Below, in pieces: positions 51,461 through 59,201 of a stretch of DNA of 64,000 nt (positions are counted from its first letter, which is position 1; the number at the start of each line of letters is the position of its first letter). The stretch is from positions 2,046,001 through 2,110,000 of the forward strand of contig CBDCXQ010000001.1 of NCBI GenBank assembly GCA_965223835.1, read 5' to 3'. Below the pieces are notes generated by a model. It saw nothing but the letters and a program-made list of their open reading frames with translations. It was not told the DNA's origin and did not search any database. Source of the stretch: CAVYXZ01 sp965223835 (GTDB lineage: Bacteria; Chloroflexota; Anaerolineae; Aggregatilineales; Phototrophicaceae). A program made the translations under genes and the position numbers.

Positions 51461-52096
51461 ATGAAAAGTTTTTCAGTGCAGGCCGGGGGAAAAATCGTCG
51501 CTGATTTTGTTCTGATCATTCAAGAAAACAAACAATATTTGAGCGAGCTGGATGGCAAAATCGGAGATGGCGATCATGGCATCAACATGAGTAAAGGCTT
51601 TACGCTTTTCCAGAAAGAGATTGAACAAGAACCAGGCGATCTCTGTCAGAATTTGAGCAGGTTATCCAGAGTCCTGATGGGTTCGATTGGTGGCTCGATG
51701 GGGCCGCTTTACGGGATGTTATTTCGGGGGATGGCGAAGGCTTGTTCTGGGAAAGACCTCATCGATAAGCATTCGCTGAAGGAAATGCTGCAAGGCGGAT
51801 TAGCGGAAATCAAGAAAGTCAGTGAAGCACAAGTCGGCGATAAAACGCTGATGGATGTGCTGATTCCCGCAGTCGATGCGTTTGCCGAAACGGCAACCAA
51901 TGGTGACTTTCAGGAGAGCCTACAGGCAATGCGTGAGGCAGCTATCGCGGGTCGCGATTCAACTGAAGCTATGGTCGCAAAGGTCGGTCGTTCCAGTCGC
52001 CTGGGCGAACGTTCAAGTGGTGTGTTGGATGCCGGTGCAGTATCCTGTTGTTTACTCTTGGTGTCGCTGGCTGATACAATCGAGGGCCTGATGTAG
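51461..52096 (+). CDS. dhaL: Dihydroxyacetone kinase subunit DhaL (nucleotide-binding)
   Basis: 211 residues. The Mg-ADP/ATP motif IGDGDHGINMSKG is near the N-terminus and GSIGGSMGPLYGMLF and SRLGERSSGVLDAGA follow. In PTS-dependent enzymes DhaL carries ADP and needs DhaM; no DhaM gene or PTS gene is seen in the window, so the kinase may use ATP directly or use a DhaM from elsewhere. It ends convergent with the GH51 gene. Confidence 0.93.
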   Translation: MKSFSVQAGGKIVADFVLIIQENKQYLSELDGKIGDGDHGINMSKGFTLFQKEIEQEPGDLCQNLSRLSRVLMGSIGGSMGPLYGMLFRGMAKACSGKDLIDKHSLKEMLQGGLAEIKKVSEAQVGDKTLMDVLIPAVDAFAETATNGDFQESLQAMREAAIAGRDSTEAMVAKVGRSSRLGERSSGVLDAGAVSCCLLLVSLADTIEGLM

Positions 52097-52173
52097 TAGC
52101 CTCTTGCTCTATTACGTCAGGCTGACTCGAGAACTGATACAATTCAACGACATCTTTGTCTAAAATAGTTTTT

Positions 52174-53685
52174 CTACAGCGTGACCTCAAGCGTTGTAAA
52201 CGACAGTGGGGGTAGCATCAACGTCGCTCGATTATCGTTGATCGTCGGCGCATGGATTGACACTGCGGTGACGGCATAAGGATTCTCGAAGCTATTCGCC
52301 ATTTTGGGATCAGTTCCAGCGAGTTGATGAGCCGATTTAACGCTGTTTGGCTGAACGTTTTGCCAGTTTAGTTCAACCGGTATGCTATCGGTCTGGCTGC
52401 GGTTGACGATAAATATGGCGTTTGTATTATTTTCAGCATCGTGTGAGGCTGATACATCGAGAAGAGGCATGTCACCAAATTGTTTGGTTTCGTAGTGTGG
52501 TGCCTGTACGGCGACATCCAAAGCGTTGCCACTGGCGAATTTGCTGAACAGCATCAGCGGGTAGTAAATGGATTGTTTAAGGATTGAATCGCGGGTTGTC
52601 AGGATGGGAGCAATGACATTCACAATCTGGGCGAGACAGGCAATTTTCAGGACATCTGATTTGCGCAGAAAAACGTTCAACCACTGAGCGACAACCAGCG
52701 CATCCTCAAGATTGTATACTTCCTCGATAAGGTGCGGCGCTTCGGTCCAATTGCCGCGCGTGTGTTCCGGCCCATGGGCTTTGTACCAGACATTCCACTC
52801 ATCCCATGATAGATAGACATCATGCTGGGAACGATTTTTGGCTTTTACGTAGCGTAATACACCGGTCAGGGTATCGACAAAACGCTCAAATTCGGCGCTC
52901 AGTCCCAGGTAGCTGGCGGTGTCATCGGCACGATTATTGGCGTAGTAGTGCATGGAATGATAATCGACTTGATCCCAACAGAGTTCGAGTGCCACGCGAT
53001 CCCATTCCGGGTAAGTTGGCATTTGTGAATTCGAAGATCCACATAACACCAGTTGAATATCATTATCGTGCCAGCGCATCATCTTGGCTGCTTCCCGGGC
53101 TTTTTTACCGTATTCTACGGCATCGAGATGCCCAATCTGCCAGGGGCCATCCATTTCATTGCCGAGGCACCAGTATTTGACCTTGTAAGGGTCGGGATGG
53201 CCGTGCATGGCGCGTAAATCCGCATAATATGTGCCAACTGGCGCGTTGCAATATTCGACGAGATTGGCTGCAGCTTGAATAGTACCTGTCCCCATGTTGA
53301 CACCCAGCATGGGTTGGGCGTTGATCGCTGTACAAAATTGCATAAATTCGTCAGTGCCAAATTGGTTGGTTTCGATGGATTGCCAGGCGAGATCCCGGCG
53401 ACGCGGGCGCTGGTCACGGGGACCAATACCATCTTCCCAATGATAACCGCTCAAGAAGTTTCCACCCGGATAGCGCATGGATCGAAAGTTGATTTCTCGT
53501 AACGCAGCTATTACATCGGTTCGCAGCCCGCTTTCGTCAGCATGGGGTGATGTTGGGTGATAGATGCCCTCATAAATGCAGCGGCCCATATGCTCGGCAA
53601 AACCACTGAACAGTAGCGGTGATATTTCACTGATGATGCGGTTGGTATCAATGTCGATGCGGGCATTTGTTTGTGGAGACATCAT
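52174..53685 (-). CDS. GH51 alpha-L-arabinofuranosidase, cytosolic
   Basis: About 503 residues, no signal peptide. The catalytic acid/base Glu is in WCLGNEMDGPWQ (about residue 177) and the nucleophile Glu in YLSWDEWNVWY, both as in GH51. N-terminal RYPGGNFLSGYHWEDGIG is also typical. It removes terminal arabinofuranose units from short imported arabino-oligosaccharides. The frame opens at TTG 53691, but AAGGA lies only 3 bases before it, so ATG 53685 is preferred. It is divergent from the fuconolactonase-like gene. Confidence 0.92.
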   Translation of the reverse strand: MMSPQTNARIDIDTNRIISEISPLLFSGFAEHMGRCIYEGIYHPTSPHADESGLRTDVIAALREINFRSMRYPGGNFLSGYHWEDGIGPRDQRPRRRDLAWQSIETNQFGTDEFMQFCTAINAQPMLGVNMGTGTIQAAANLVEYCNAPVGTYYADLRAMHGHPDPYKVKYWCLGNEMDGPWQIGHLDAVEYGKKAREAAKMMRWHDNDIQLVLCGSSNSQMPTYPEWDRVALELCWDQVDYHSMHYYANNRADDTASYLGLSAEFERFVDTLTGVLRYVKAKNRSQHDVYLSWDEWNVWYKAHGPEHTRGNWTEAPHLIEEVYNLEDALVVAQWLNVFLRKSDVLKIACLAQIVNVIAPILTTRDSILKQSIYYPLMLFSKFASGNALDVAVQAPHYETKQFGDMPLLDVSASHDAENNTNAIFIVNRSQTDSIPVELNWQNVQPNSVKSAHQLAGTDPKMANSFENPYAVTAVSIHAPTINDNRATLMLPPLSFTTLEVTL

Positions 53686-53744
53686 CAACAATCCTTATTA
53701 TTTTATATGTAAAGGCGCGATAAACGCGCAACATGGTGACATTC

Positions 53745-53773
53745 TGGTCAAGTAGCAAACTATAAAATATAAT
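53745..53773 (+). promoter_or_regulatory. Candidate promoter for the fuconolactonase-like gene
   Basis: TGGTCA (53745-53750), 17 bases, consensus TATAAT (53768-53773). A short inverted repeat GCGCG-N5-CGCGC (53715-53729) lies upstream, between the divergent genes. Confidence 0.45.
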
Positions 53774-53860
53774 AACGGCTTTCGCCACTCCATGAAAAGC
53801 GTAATCGTGGCAAACTCTGTCTTTGAGAATTGAGACATATTGCTTTTTGAGGGAAAAACC

Positions 53861-54709
53861 ATGTTAAAATTGGATACCCATCAACATTTTTGGAACATGG
53901 ACCAGGTGGATTATCCCTGGCTTGTTCCCGATTATGGTCCCATTTATGCTAATTTTGAGGCGCACGATCTGGAACCGCTGTTGCGCAACGTCGGGATGGA
54001 TAAGACGGTGATTGTACAGGCGGCTGATTCCTATGAAGATACTGACTCGATGCTTGCCACTGCTGCTGAACGCGATTGGGTGGCCGGGGTAGTCGGTTGG
54101 GTGCCACTGCTTAAGCCCGATGAGACGGCCCGGAAACTTGACGAAGAATACGGTAAAAATCCCTGGTTTAAGGGAATGCGTCACTTGATTCATGAAGAGG
54201 CCGACTTAGACTGGGTGGTACAGGATGTGGTTATCGAAAGTTTGCAACTGCTGGCTGAACGTAACCTGACATTTGATGTGGTTGCGATCTTTCCCAACCA
54301 CATCGGGCATGTGCCGACGTTATCCGCGAAAGTTCCTGATCTCAAAATGGTCATTGACCACCTGGCAAAGCCGCCAACAGGCCCGGCAGAATGGGAGCGA
54401 TGGCGTGACTTGATGGCCGCGGCAGCGGAAAATCCTAATGTCTATGCCAAAGTATCCGGCTTGAACACGGCAACAGCAGATTTTGAAAACTGGACCTATG
54501 CCGACATCAAGCCCAGTATTGATGCTGCACTGGAAATTTTTGGGCCTGAACGCCTCATGTTTGGCAGTGACTGGCCGGTGGCGATTCTGGCCGGAACCTA
54601 TAAAAAAGTCTATGAAGAGACGAACAAAGCAATTGCTGATTATGCCGATGCTGATAAAGCAGCAATCTGGGGCCAGACCGGTAATAGTTTTTACAATCTG
54701 GGTTTGTAA
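53861..54709 (+). CDS. Amidohydrolase family 2 lactonase (L-fuconolactonase-like)
   Basis: 282 residues. The barrel N-terminus KLDTHQHFWNMDQVDYPWL, including the metal-binding HxH (HQH), and the C-terminal FGSDWPVAILAGTY with the conserved Asp are typical for L-fuconolactone and 2-pyrone-4,6-dicarboxylate lactonases. It would open a sugar-acid lactone such as L-fuconolactone or L-rhamnonolactone. The ATG at 53861 follows GAGGGA. A mutarotase of the rhamnose/fucose type follows 90 bases later, which supports a deoxysugar oxidation route. Confidence 0.88.
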   Translation: MLKLDTHQHFWNMDQVDYPWLVPDYGPIYANFEAHDLEPLLRNVGMDKTVIVQAADSYEDTDSMLATAAERDWVAGVVGWVPLLKPDETARKLDEEYGKNPWFKGMRHLIHEEADLDWVVQDVVIESLQLLAERNLTFDVVAIFPNHIGHVPTLSAKVPDLKMVIDHLAKPPTGPAEWERWRDLMAAAAENPNVYAKVSGLNTATADFENWTYADIKPSIDAALEIFGPERLMFGSDWPVAILAGTYKKVYEETNKAIADYADADKAAIWGQTGNSFYNLGL

Positions 54710-54799
54710 TCGGGTTGGCGGTTTGGTGGTCAAGCGTTGTGTTTAGCAACCTTGCGGAACCCGGAAATTCGATATGGATTACTAACAGGGGAGGTAGCC

Positions 54800-55123
54800 A
54801 TGAAACGTTATGGACAGGTGATCGGCATCAAGCCGGAAAAGATCGCAGAGTATACAGAGTTGCATGCTGATGTCTGGCCCGATGTCCTGAAGATGATTGA
54901 AGCCTGCAATATTAAGAATTATTCAATCTACTTGCATGATAACTTGCTGTTTGCCTACTTTGAATATCATGGTGATGATTTTGACGCAGATATGGCAAAG
55001 ATGGCGGCTGATCCAGCCACACAAAAATGGTGGGACGTTTGTATGCCCATGCAGAATCCGGTTGAATCGCGTGCCGAGGGTGAATGGTGGAAGACTATGG
55101 AAGAAGTCTTCCACTCGGATTAG
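54800..55123 (+). CDS. L-rhamnose/L-fucose mutarotase family protein
   Basis: 107 residues from the ATG at 54800 with GGGGAGGT in front. The dimeric ferredoxin-like fold of the RhaM family is indicated by YGQVIGIKPEKIAEY, HADVWPDVLKMI, NYSIYLHDNLLFAYFEYHG and the Trp-rich end KWWDVCMPMQNP. It converts alpha and beta anomers of a deoxysugar, feeding the dehydrogenase/lactonase route. It is on the same strand as the lactonase. Confidence 0.9.
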   Translation: MKRYGQVIGIKPEKIAEYTELHADVWPDVLKMIEACNIKNYSIYLHDNLLFAYFEYHGDDFDADMAKMAADPATQKWWDVCMPMQNPVESRAEGEWWKTMEEVFHSD

Positions 55124-55167
55124 GTTTGCGCTGGCTGATTGCCTGCGCCGACTTCGACAGCATCCAA

Positions 55168-56775
55168 TTAACGAGGCGTAATACGGGCAAATTCCGGCCA
55201 GGCTAACGCGACATCGAGATCTTTAGTCAGCAGCGCTTGAAAGTCACTGAGGTGATTTTCGTTGTTGCGGACCTGACGGGGTGTGAGATCGTGTGAAAGG
55301 CAAAAGGCTGCCAATGCTCCCGCTGATTCGCCGATATTCCACTCGACCGGATGCAGACGATAACAGCCATTAGTGATATGCGTCACTCCCAGATTTTTGC
55401 AGGCGGGTAGCATATTTTCCACACGCACCGGAATCAGTGATCCCAGCGGAATCTGGAATGGATAGCTGCTGATGTCCACATAGGTGCGGGGGGCGGTGCT
55501 GGGATGCAGATCAATGCGATAGCTACCCGTTCCAACGGTGTCATGAAATTCGGCTGCGCCAATGAGATCGCCGCGTTGCTCAACGCCAACATGTTCCTCG
55601 GTGACGGTAAATTCCGCCTGAATTCGGCGGGCTTCCCGGACATAAACATATTTTGCCAGTCCGTCTTCAGTGCCGACAACATCTGCACGCAATCGTAACC
55701 CCGGATAACCATAACCACTATCGTGACGTGGCGCTTCGGTTTGCATCCAATAGAGGAACGCGTAGCTTAATTCGCGGCACTGACGCAGATTTTCCTGTAC
55801 CTCTGCCTCAGAGACGCCCAACAGCGGCCCTAACCAATAATCTATCTGCGGCCAGTTTACCAGCGTGATGTCGCTGGGATAGGCACCGTCAGCATAGTAA
55901 TCTTTGTACAAAATGCGCCGGTAGTGCCAGAAATCGGCGGGACCCCGGGATCGTTTATTCCAGTTGTCGGATTCAAAAATCGCGCGAAAGCGTTTTTTCA
56001 ATGTCTGCGGGGCGACATCGTGCCAGCCAAGTTGTGGTCCCGGCCAAAAGTCTGCCTGATAGCCTTTCCAGAAATCATAATCCTGAGGTTTTTCAATCGT
56101 GTGATCTTCTCCCGGTAGCCAATCCACTGCGAAACACCATGTGACTGCCTGTTGATCCAGCGGCTGGGGATCGCCGTCAACGGCATGTAATTCGCCGGTC
56201 TGATCTTTGCTCTCGGCACCGATAATATGCTCGACGTTGGCTAGTTCCAGCAGGTCGCCCAATTCAGTCGCGTCAATAATGTAGGGTGCAGTCAGGACGG
56301 TTTCCGTGCCGCTGACGCTGCTGCGAACTGTCACCGCTGTGATCTTATCGCCATCTGTTTCAGCGGCGATTGGACGCGTTTGTAACAGCATGTCAAGCTG
56401 AAGGCTGCTGCGATAGGGTGCCAGCATTGCCTCAATTACCGCCAATGCGATGCGCGGTTCATGGCACAGTCGACTGACATTGCCATTGCCGGGATTCAGG
56501 TTGACGATGCGGCGGGCTTCGTTGGTCATCGGATAATGACGCCGATAATAATCGCGCACGCCTTCAGCAAATTGCCGGTAGCTGTTGGTCGCGCCGTAAC
56601 GCTCAATCCAGGGGTGTTCATCCGGCGGAACCGCCTGTGCGGTTAACTGTCCGCCGATCCAATCCGTCTCTTCGGTCATGATGACCCGTTTGCCCAGCCG
56701 CAACGCCGCGAGGGCTGCCGCAACGCCGCCGGTTCCACCACCGATTATGAGAATATCCGTTGTGCGTTCGTTCAT
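55168..56775 (-). CDS. FAD-dependent oxidoreductase (FAD_oxidored family)
   Basis: 535 residues. The N-terminus ILIIGGGTGGVAAALAALRLGKRV is the FAD-binding Rossmann motif and DWIGGQLTAQAVPPDEH the characteristic next segment of this family; the C-terminal ACKNLGVTHITNGCYRLHPVEWNIGESAG closes the FAD site. Substrates are largely unknown; members are abundant in sugar-degrading Planctomycetes, Bacteroidetes and Chloroflexota gene clusters. It is leftward, 90 bases downstream of the PhyH gene, and may share its transcript. Confidence 0.9.
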   Translation of the reverse strand: MNERTTDILIIGGGTGGVAAALAALRLGKRVIMTEETDWIGGQLTAQAVPPDEHPWIERYGATNSYRQFAEGVRDYYRRHYPMTNEARRIVNLNPGNGNVSRLCHEPRIALAVIEAMLAPYRSSLQLDMLLQTRPIAAETDGDKITAVTVRSSVSGTETVLTAPYIIDATELGDLLELANVEHIIGAESKDQTGELHAVDGDPQPLDQQAVTWCFAVDWLPGEDHTIEKPQDYDFWKGYQADFWPGPQLGWHDVAPQTLKKRFRAIFESDNWNKRSRGPADFWHYRRILYKDYYADGAYPSDITLVNWPQIDYWLGPLLGVSEAEVQENLRQCRELSYAFLYWMQTEAPRHDSGYGYPGLRLRADVVGTEDGLAKYVYVREARRIQAEFTVTEEHVGVEQRGDLIGAAEFHDTVGTGSYRIDLHPSTAPRTYVDISSYPFQIPLGSLIPVRVENMLPACKNLGVTHITNGCYRLHPVEWNIGESAGALAAFCLSHDLTPRQVRNNENHLSDFQALLTKDLDVALAWPEFARITPR

Positions 56776-56865
56776 GAGGGGTATCCTTTTCGGGTGAGAT
56801 TATGAAAGATTCTAATGATTTATAAGTCCATCCAAACAGGCAAACTTCCCATCTGCTGGTGACAA

Positions 56866-57705
56866 CTATGCCTTATACTCAAATCCTGCGGCTGCTGCCC
56901 AGTCGGCGATGGGATTCTGGCCGCCACTGGGGATAAATTCTCGTTCATCACTTACTGGTTCGCCGACCAGATACCGGCCCATCAGATCAAGCTGTTCGAC
57001 CAACTCCGGTGCTTGTTGTTTGTAATCCGTCGGGCGCATCCAGCTATAGGAGTAGCCGAACATGACGGCTTTACGGGTGCGGCCAGAGCGATTAGCCGCG
57101 CCGGCATGATAAGTGCGATTCTCAAAAATCAGACAGTCACCGGGGTTAAGCAATGGCTCAATAGCATTCAACGGATCGATGGCACCGTCCGGGATATGGA
57201 CGGGCGCAGTCAATTGATTAGTACCAGGTGCAACCATGGTGACGCCGGTATGCGGTTCGCTCAGATCAGTCAGGTAGTAGGCACACTTCAGCGAATGGCG
57301 TGGAATGTGAGCATGACCCAGATCACGCATGGACGTGGCATGATCGCGATGCCAACCGGGCAATCGCCATGTCAGCGGTGCATCCGCCGGATCAGTATAC
57401 CGATAGATCAAGTGCGAGGTCATTAAGTTCAAGTGCGGCCCCAGCAGTTGGACAACCAGCGGAAACGTAATGGGGTGAGTTAGCAAGGGCAGGAAAGCGG
57501 CATCCATAGCAAAGCAATTGCGAAATCCGTCGTATAGCCCGTCTTTAGTTTGCTGTCGATTGCCCCGTTCGTCACTGGCGATCAATCGATCTCCGGCTGC
57601 AATGAGTCGTTCAATCGTCGTTGAATCAAGGACATTACGGACGATTAAGTAGCCTTCTTCATCAAATTGTCGCTTTTGGTCCGGGGAAATGGGGGTGAAA
57701 TCCAT
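56866..57705 (-). CDS. Phytanoyl-CoA dioxygenase (PhyH) family Fe(II)/2-oxoglutarate oxygenase
   Basis: 279 residues. The iron facial triad is visible: GWHRDHATS gives HxD and RTYHAGAANRSGRTRKAV gives the distal His with the Arg that binds 2-oxoglutarate. The N-terminus FDEEGYLIVRNVLD is typical. Such enzymes hydroxylate small molecules. It is the first gene of a leftward unit with the FAD oxidoreductase and divergent from the enolase-superfamily gene. The substrate is unknown. Confidence 0.92.
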   Translation of the reverse strand: MDFTPISPDQKRQFDEEGYLIVRNVLDSTTIERLIAAGDRLIASDERGNRQQTKDGLYDGFRNCFAMDAAFLPLLTHPITFPLVVQLLGPHLNLMTSHLIYRYTDPADAPLTWRLPGWHRDHATSMRDLGHAHIPRHSLKCAYYLTDLSEPHTGVTMVAPGTNQLTAPVHIPDGAIDPLNAIEPLLNPGDCLIFENRTYHAGAANRSGRTRKAVMFGYSYSWMRPTDYKQQAPELVEQLDLMGRYLVGEPVSDEREFIPSGGQNPIADWAAAAGFEYKA

Positions 57706-57732
57706 TGAAAAATATGCCTTTCAACCAATCGC

Positions 57733-57762
57733 TTGACAGGCTAAACCTATCAAGACTATATT
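57733..57762 (+). promoter_or_regulatory. Candidate rightward promoter
   Basis: TTGACA (57733-57738), 18 bases, TATATT (57757-57762), about 200 bases before the enolase-superfamily gene. The 250-base divergent region also has CGTGTTA twice (near 57769 and 57783), a possible regulator half-site. Confidence 0.4.
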
Positions 57763-57959
57763 ATTGACGCGTGTTAGGTGGCACGTGTTAAGTATAAATC
57801 AGATCAATTTTTTGTGCCAGAAAATAAACAATTAGGTTCATAACAAGATGCTCAGGCCGACGTTACCATCCACGCCAGATACTCGTGATGAATAAGTTTA
57901 TCTTGGCAATTGATAATCTCGCTTCTGGGCAATTATTTTAATTCGTAAAGGTTGACCTG

Positions 57960-59201
57960 ATGCGTATCACAGACCTGGAAGCCTATACAGTGGCGTTGCC
58001 ATTTCGTGCGCCCATCATGAGTGCCTTTGGCATCAGCTATCCGGCACGGGTGCGGACGTTCATCCGGCTGCACACCGATGTTGGTTTGGTTGGACATGGC
58101 GAAACCGGGATCAATCCATTGCATTATTTTGATCGCGATGTCCAGCGCCGGCGCTTTGAAACGACAATTCGCCCGACGGTGATCGGCGAAAGTCCTTACG
58201 ACCATGCCTGGATCTGCCGCAAACTCTTCTACGCTGCCGAAGCGAATGCTATCGAAATCGCCTGTTGGGATCTGATGGCTCAGGCGGCTGAAGTTCCCTT
58301 ATACCAACTCCTCGGTGGAGGCGGGAAGTGTGAACGGGTGCCGGTTGCAGGCTATTGTTTTTTTCGCGCCGCGGCCCAGGATGGCTCTGGGGCGGTGACT
58401 TTGGATAATTTTGCACAACATTGCCAACATATGCAGCAAGCGCATGGTTTCAACGTTTTGAAACTTAAGCTCGGTGCGCATCACCCGCATGCGGAAATCC
58501 CGGTTATCAAGCAGGTGCGTGACGTGGTTGGTGATCAGATTGAACTGCGGATTGACCCCAATGGCTGTTGGTCATTAGGCACCGCTTTGCGGACGATTGG
58601 CCGATTGGAAGCCGTTAACCTGGAATATATTGAGGAGCCGGTTCGCAGCCAGGGTCCAGCAGATGGCACGACCGCGACTCAGAACCTGCGGCGTTTACGT
58701 TCCAGTAGTCGCACACCGCTGGCGGCGGACCATTGTTATCGCATGGATTTGTTAACGCAGATTATTCGGGCTGATGCTGCTGATATTGTCCTGGCCGATC
58801 TGTATGGCTGTGGTGGCGTTGCTGCTACGCTCCAATATTGCCACACTGCCAGCGCGTTTGGGCTGGGGGTGGCGCTGCACAGTGGCGCTGAGACCTGCAT
58901 TGGACAGGTCGCCAAGTTGCACATTCACGCGGCACTTGGTCATGAACTCCAGTATGCAGGCGACGCGATCTATCCTGAATATATGGATGGGGTGCTGGTC
59001 GGTGGCAAGCTGGCAATCGAGGATGGCTATATGGCAGTGCCACAAGAACCGGGTCTTGGTGTCCGGTTTGATGATGATAAACTGGCGAAATGGGCATTAA
59101 CCGAGACTCGGCATCGGGAACTTGACGCATTCTGGGATGAACGCAAAGCTGAATTTGGTGTTGGCTATCCGGGAATTGATCTACTGGTTCGGCACTATTG
59201 A
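57960..59201 (+). CDS. Mandelate racemase/muconate lactonizing enzyme (enolase superfamily), sugar-acid dehydratase candidate
   Basis: 413 residues. The N-terminal capping domain is followed by the barrel with the KxK base motif (VLKLKLG), metal ligands in RIDPNGCW and YIEEPV, a third ligand in LAADHC, and HSGAETCIGQ near the C-terminal end. With both Lys residues in KLKLG it may dehydrate or epimerise an acid sugar. Given the lactonase and mutarotase nearby, dehydration of a deoxy-sugar acid such as L-fuconate is a reasonable guess but the subgroup cannot be decided by eye. Its stop overlaps the NRPS stop by 7 bases, tail to tail. Confidence 0.88.
   Translation: MRITDLEAYTVALPFRAPIMSAFGISYPARVRTFIRLHTDVGLVGHGETGINPLHYFDRDVQRRRFETTIRPTVIGESPYDHAWICRKLFYAAEANAIEIACWDLMAQAAEVPLYQLLGGGGKCERVPVAGYCFFRAAAQDGSGAVTLDNFAQHCQHMQQAHGFNVLKLKLGAHHPHAEIPVIKQVRDVVGDQIELRIDPNGCWSLGTALRTIGRLEAVNLEYIEEPVRSQGPADGTTATQNLRRLRSSSRTPLAADHCYRMDLLTQIIRADAADIVLADLYGCGGVAATLQYCHTASAFGLGVALHSGAETCIGQVAKLHIHAALGHELQYAGDAIYPEYMDGVLVGGKLAIEDGYMAVPQEPGLGVRFDDDKLAKWALTETRHRELDAFWDERKAEFGVGYPGIDLLVRHY

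Noticed and set aside
53715..53729. GCGCG-ATAAA-CGCGC inverted repeat as a LacI-type operator
   Set aside because: It is different from the three shared palindromes, short and unique in the window, so it is mentioned only with the nearby promoter.
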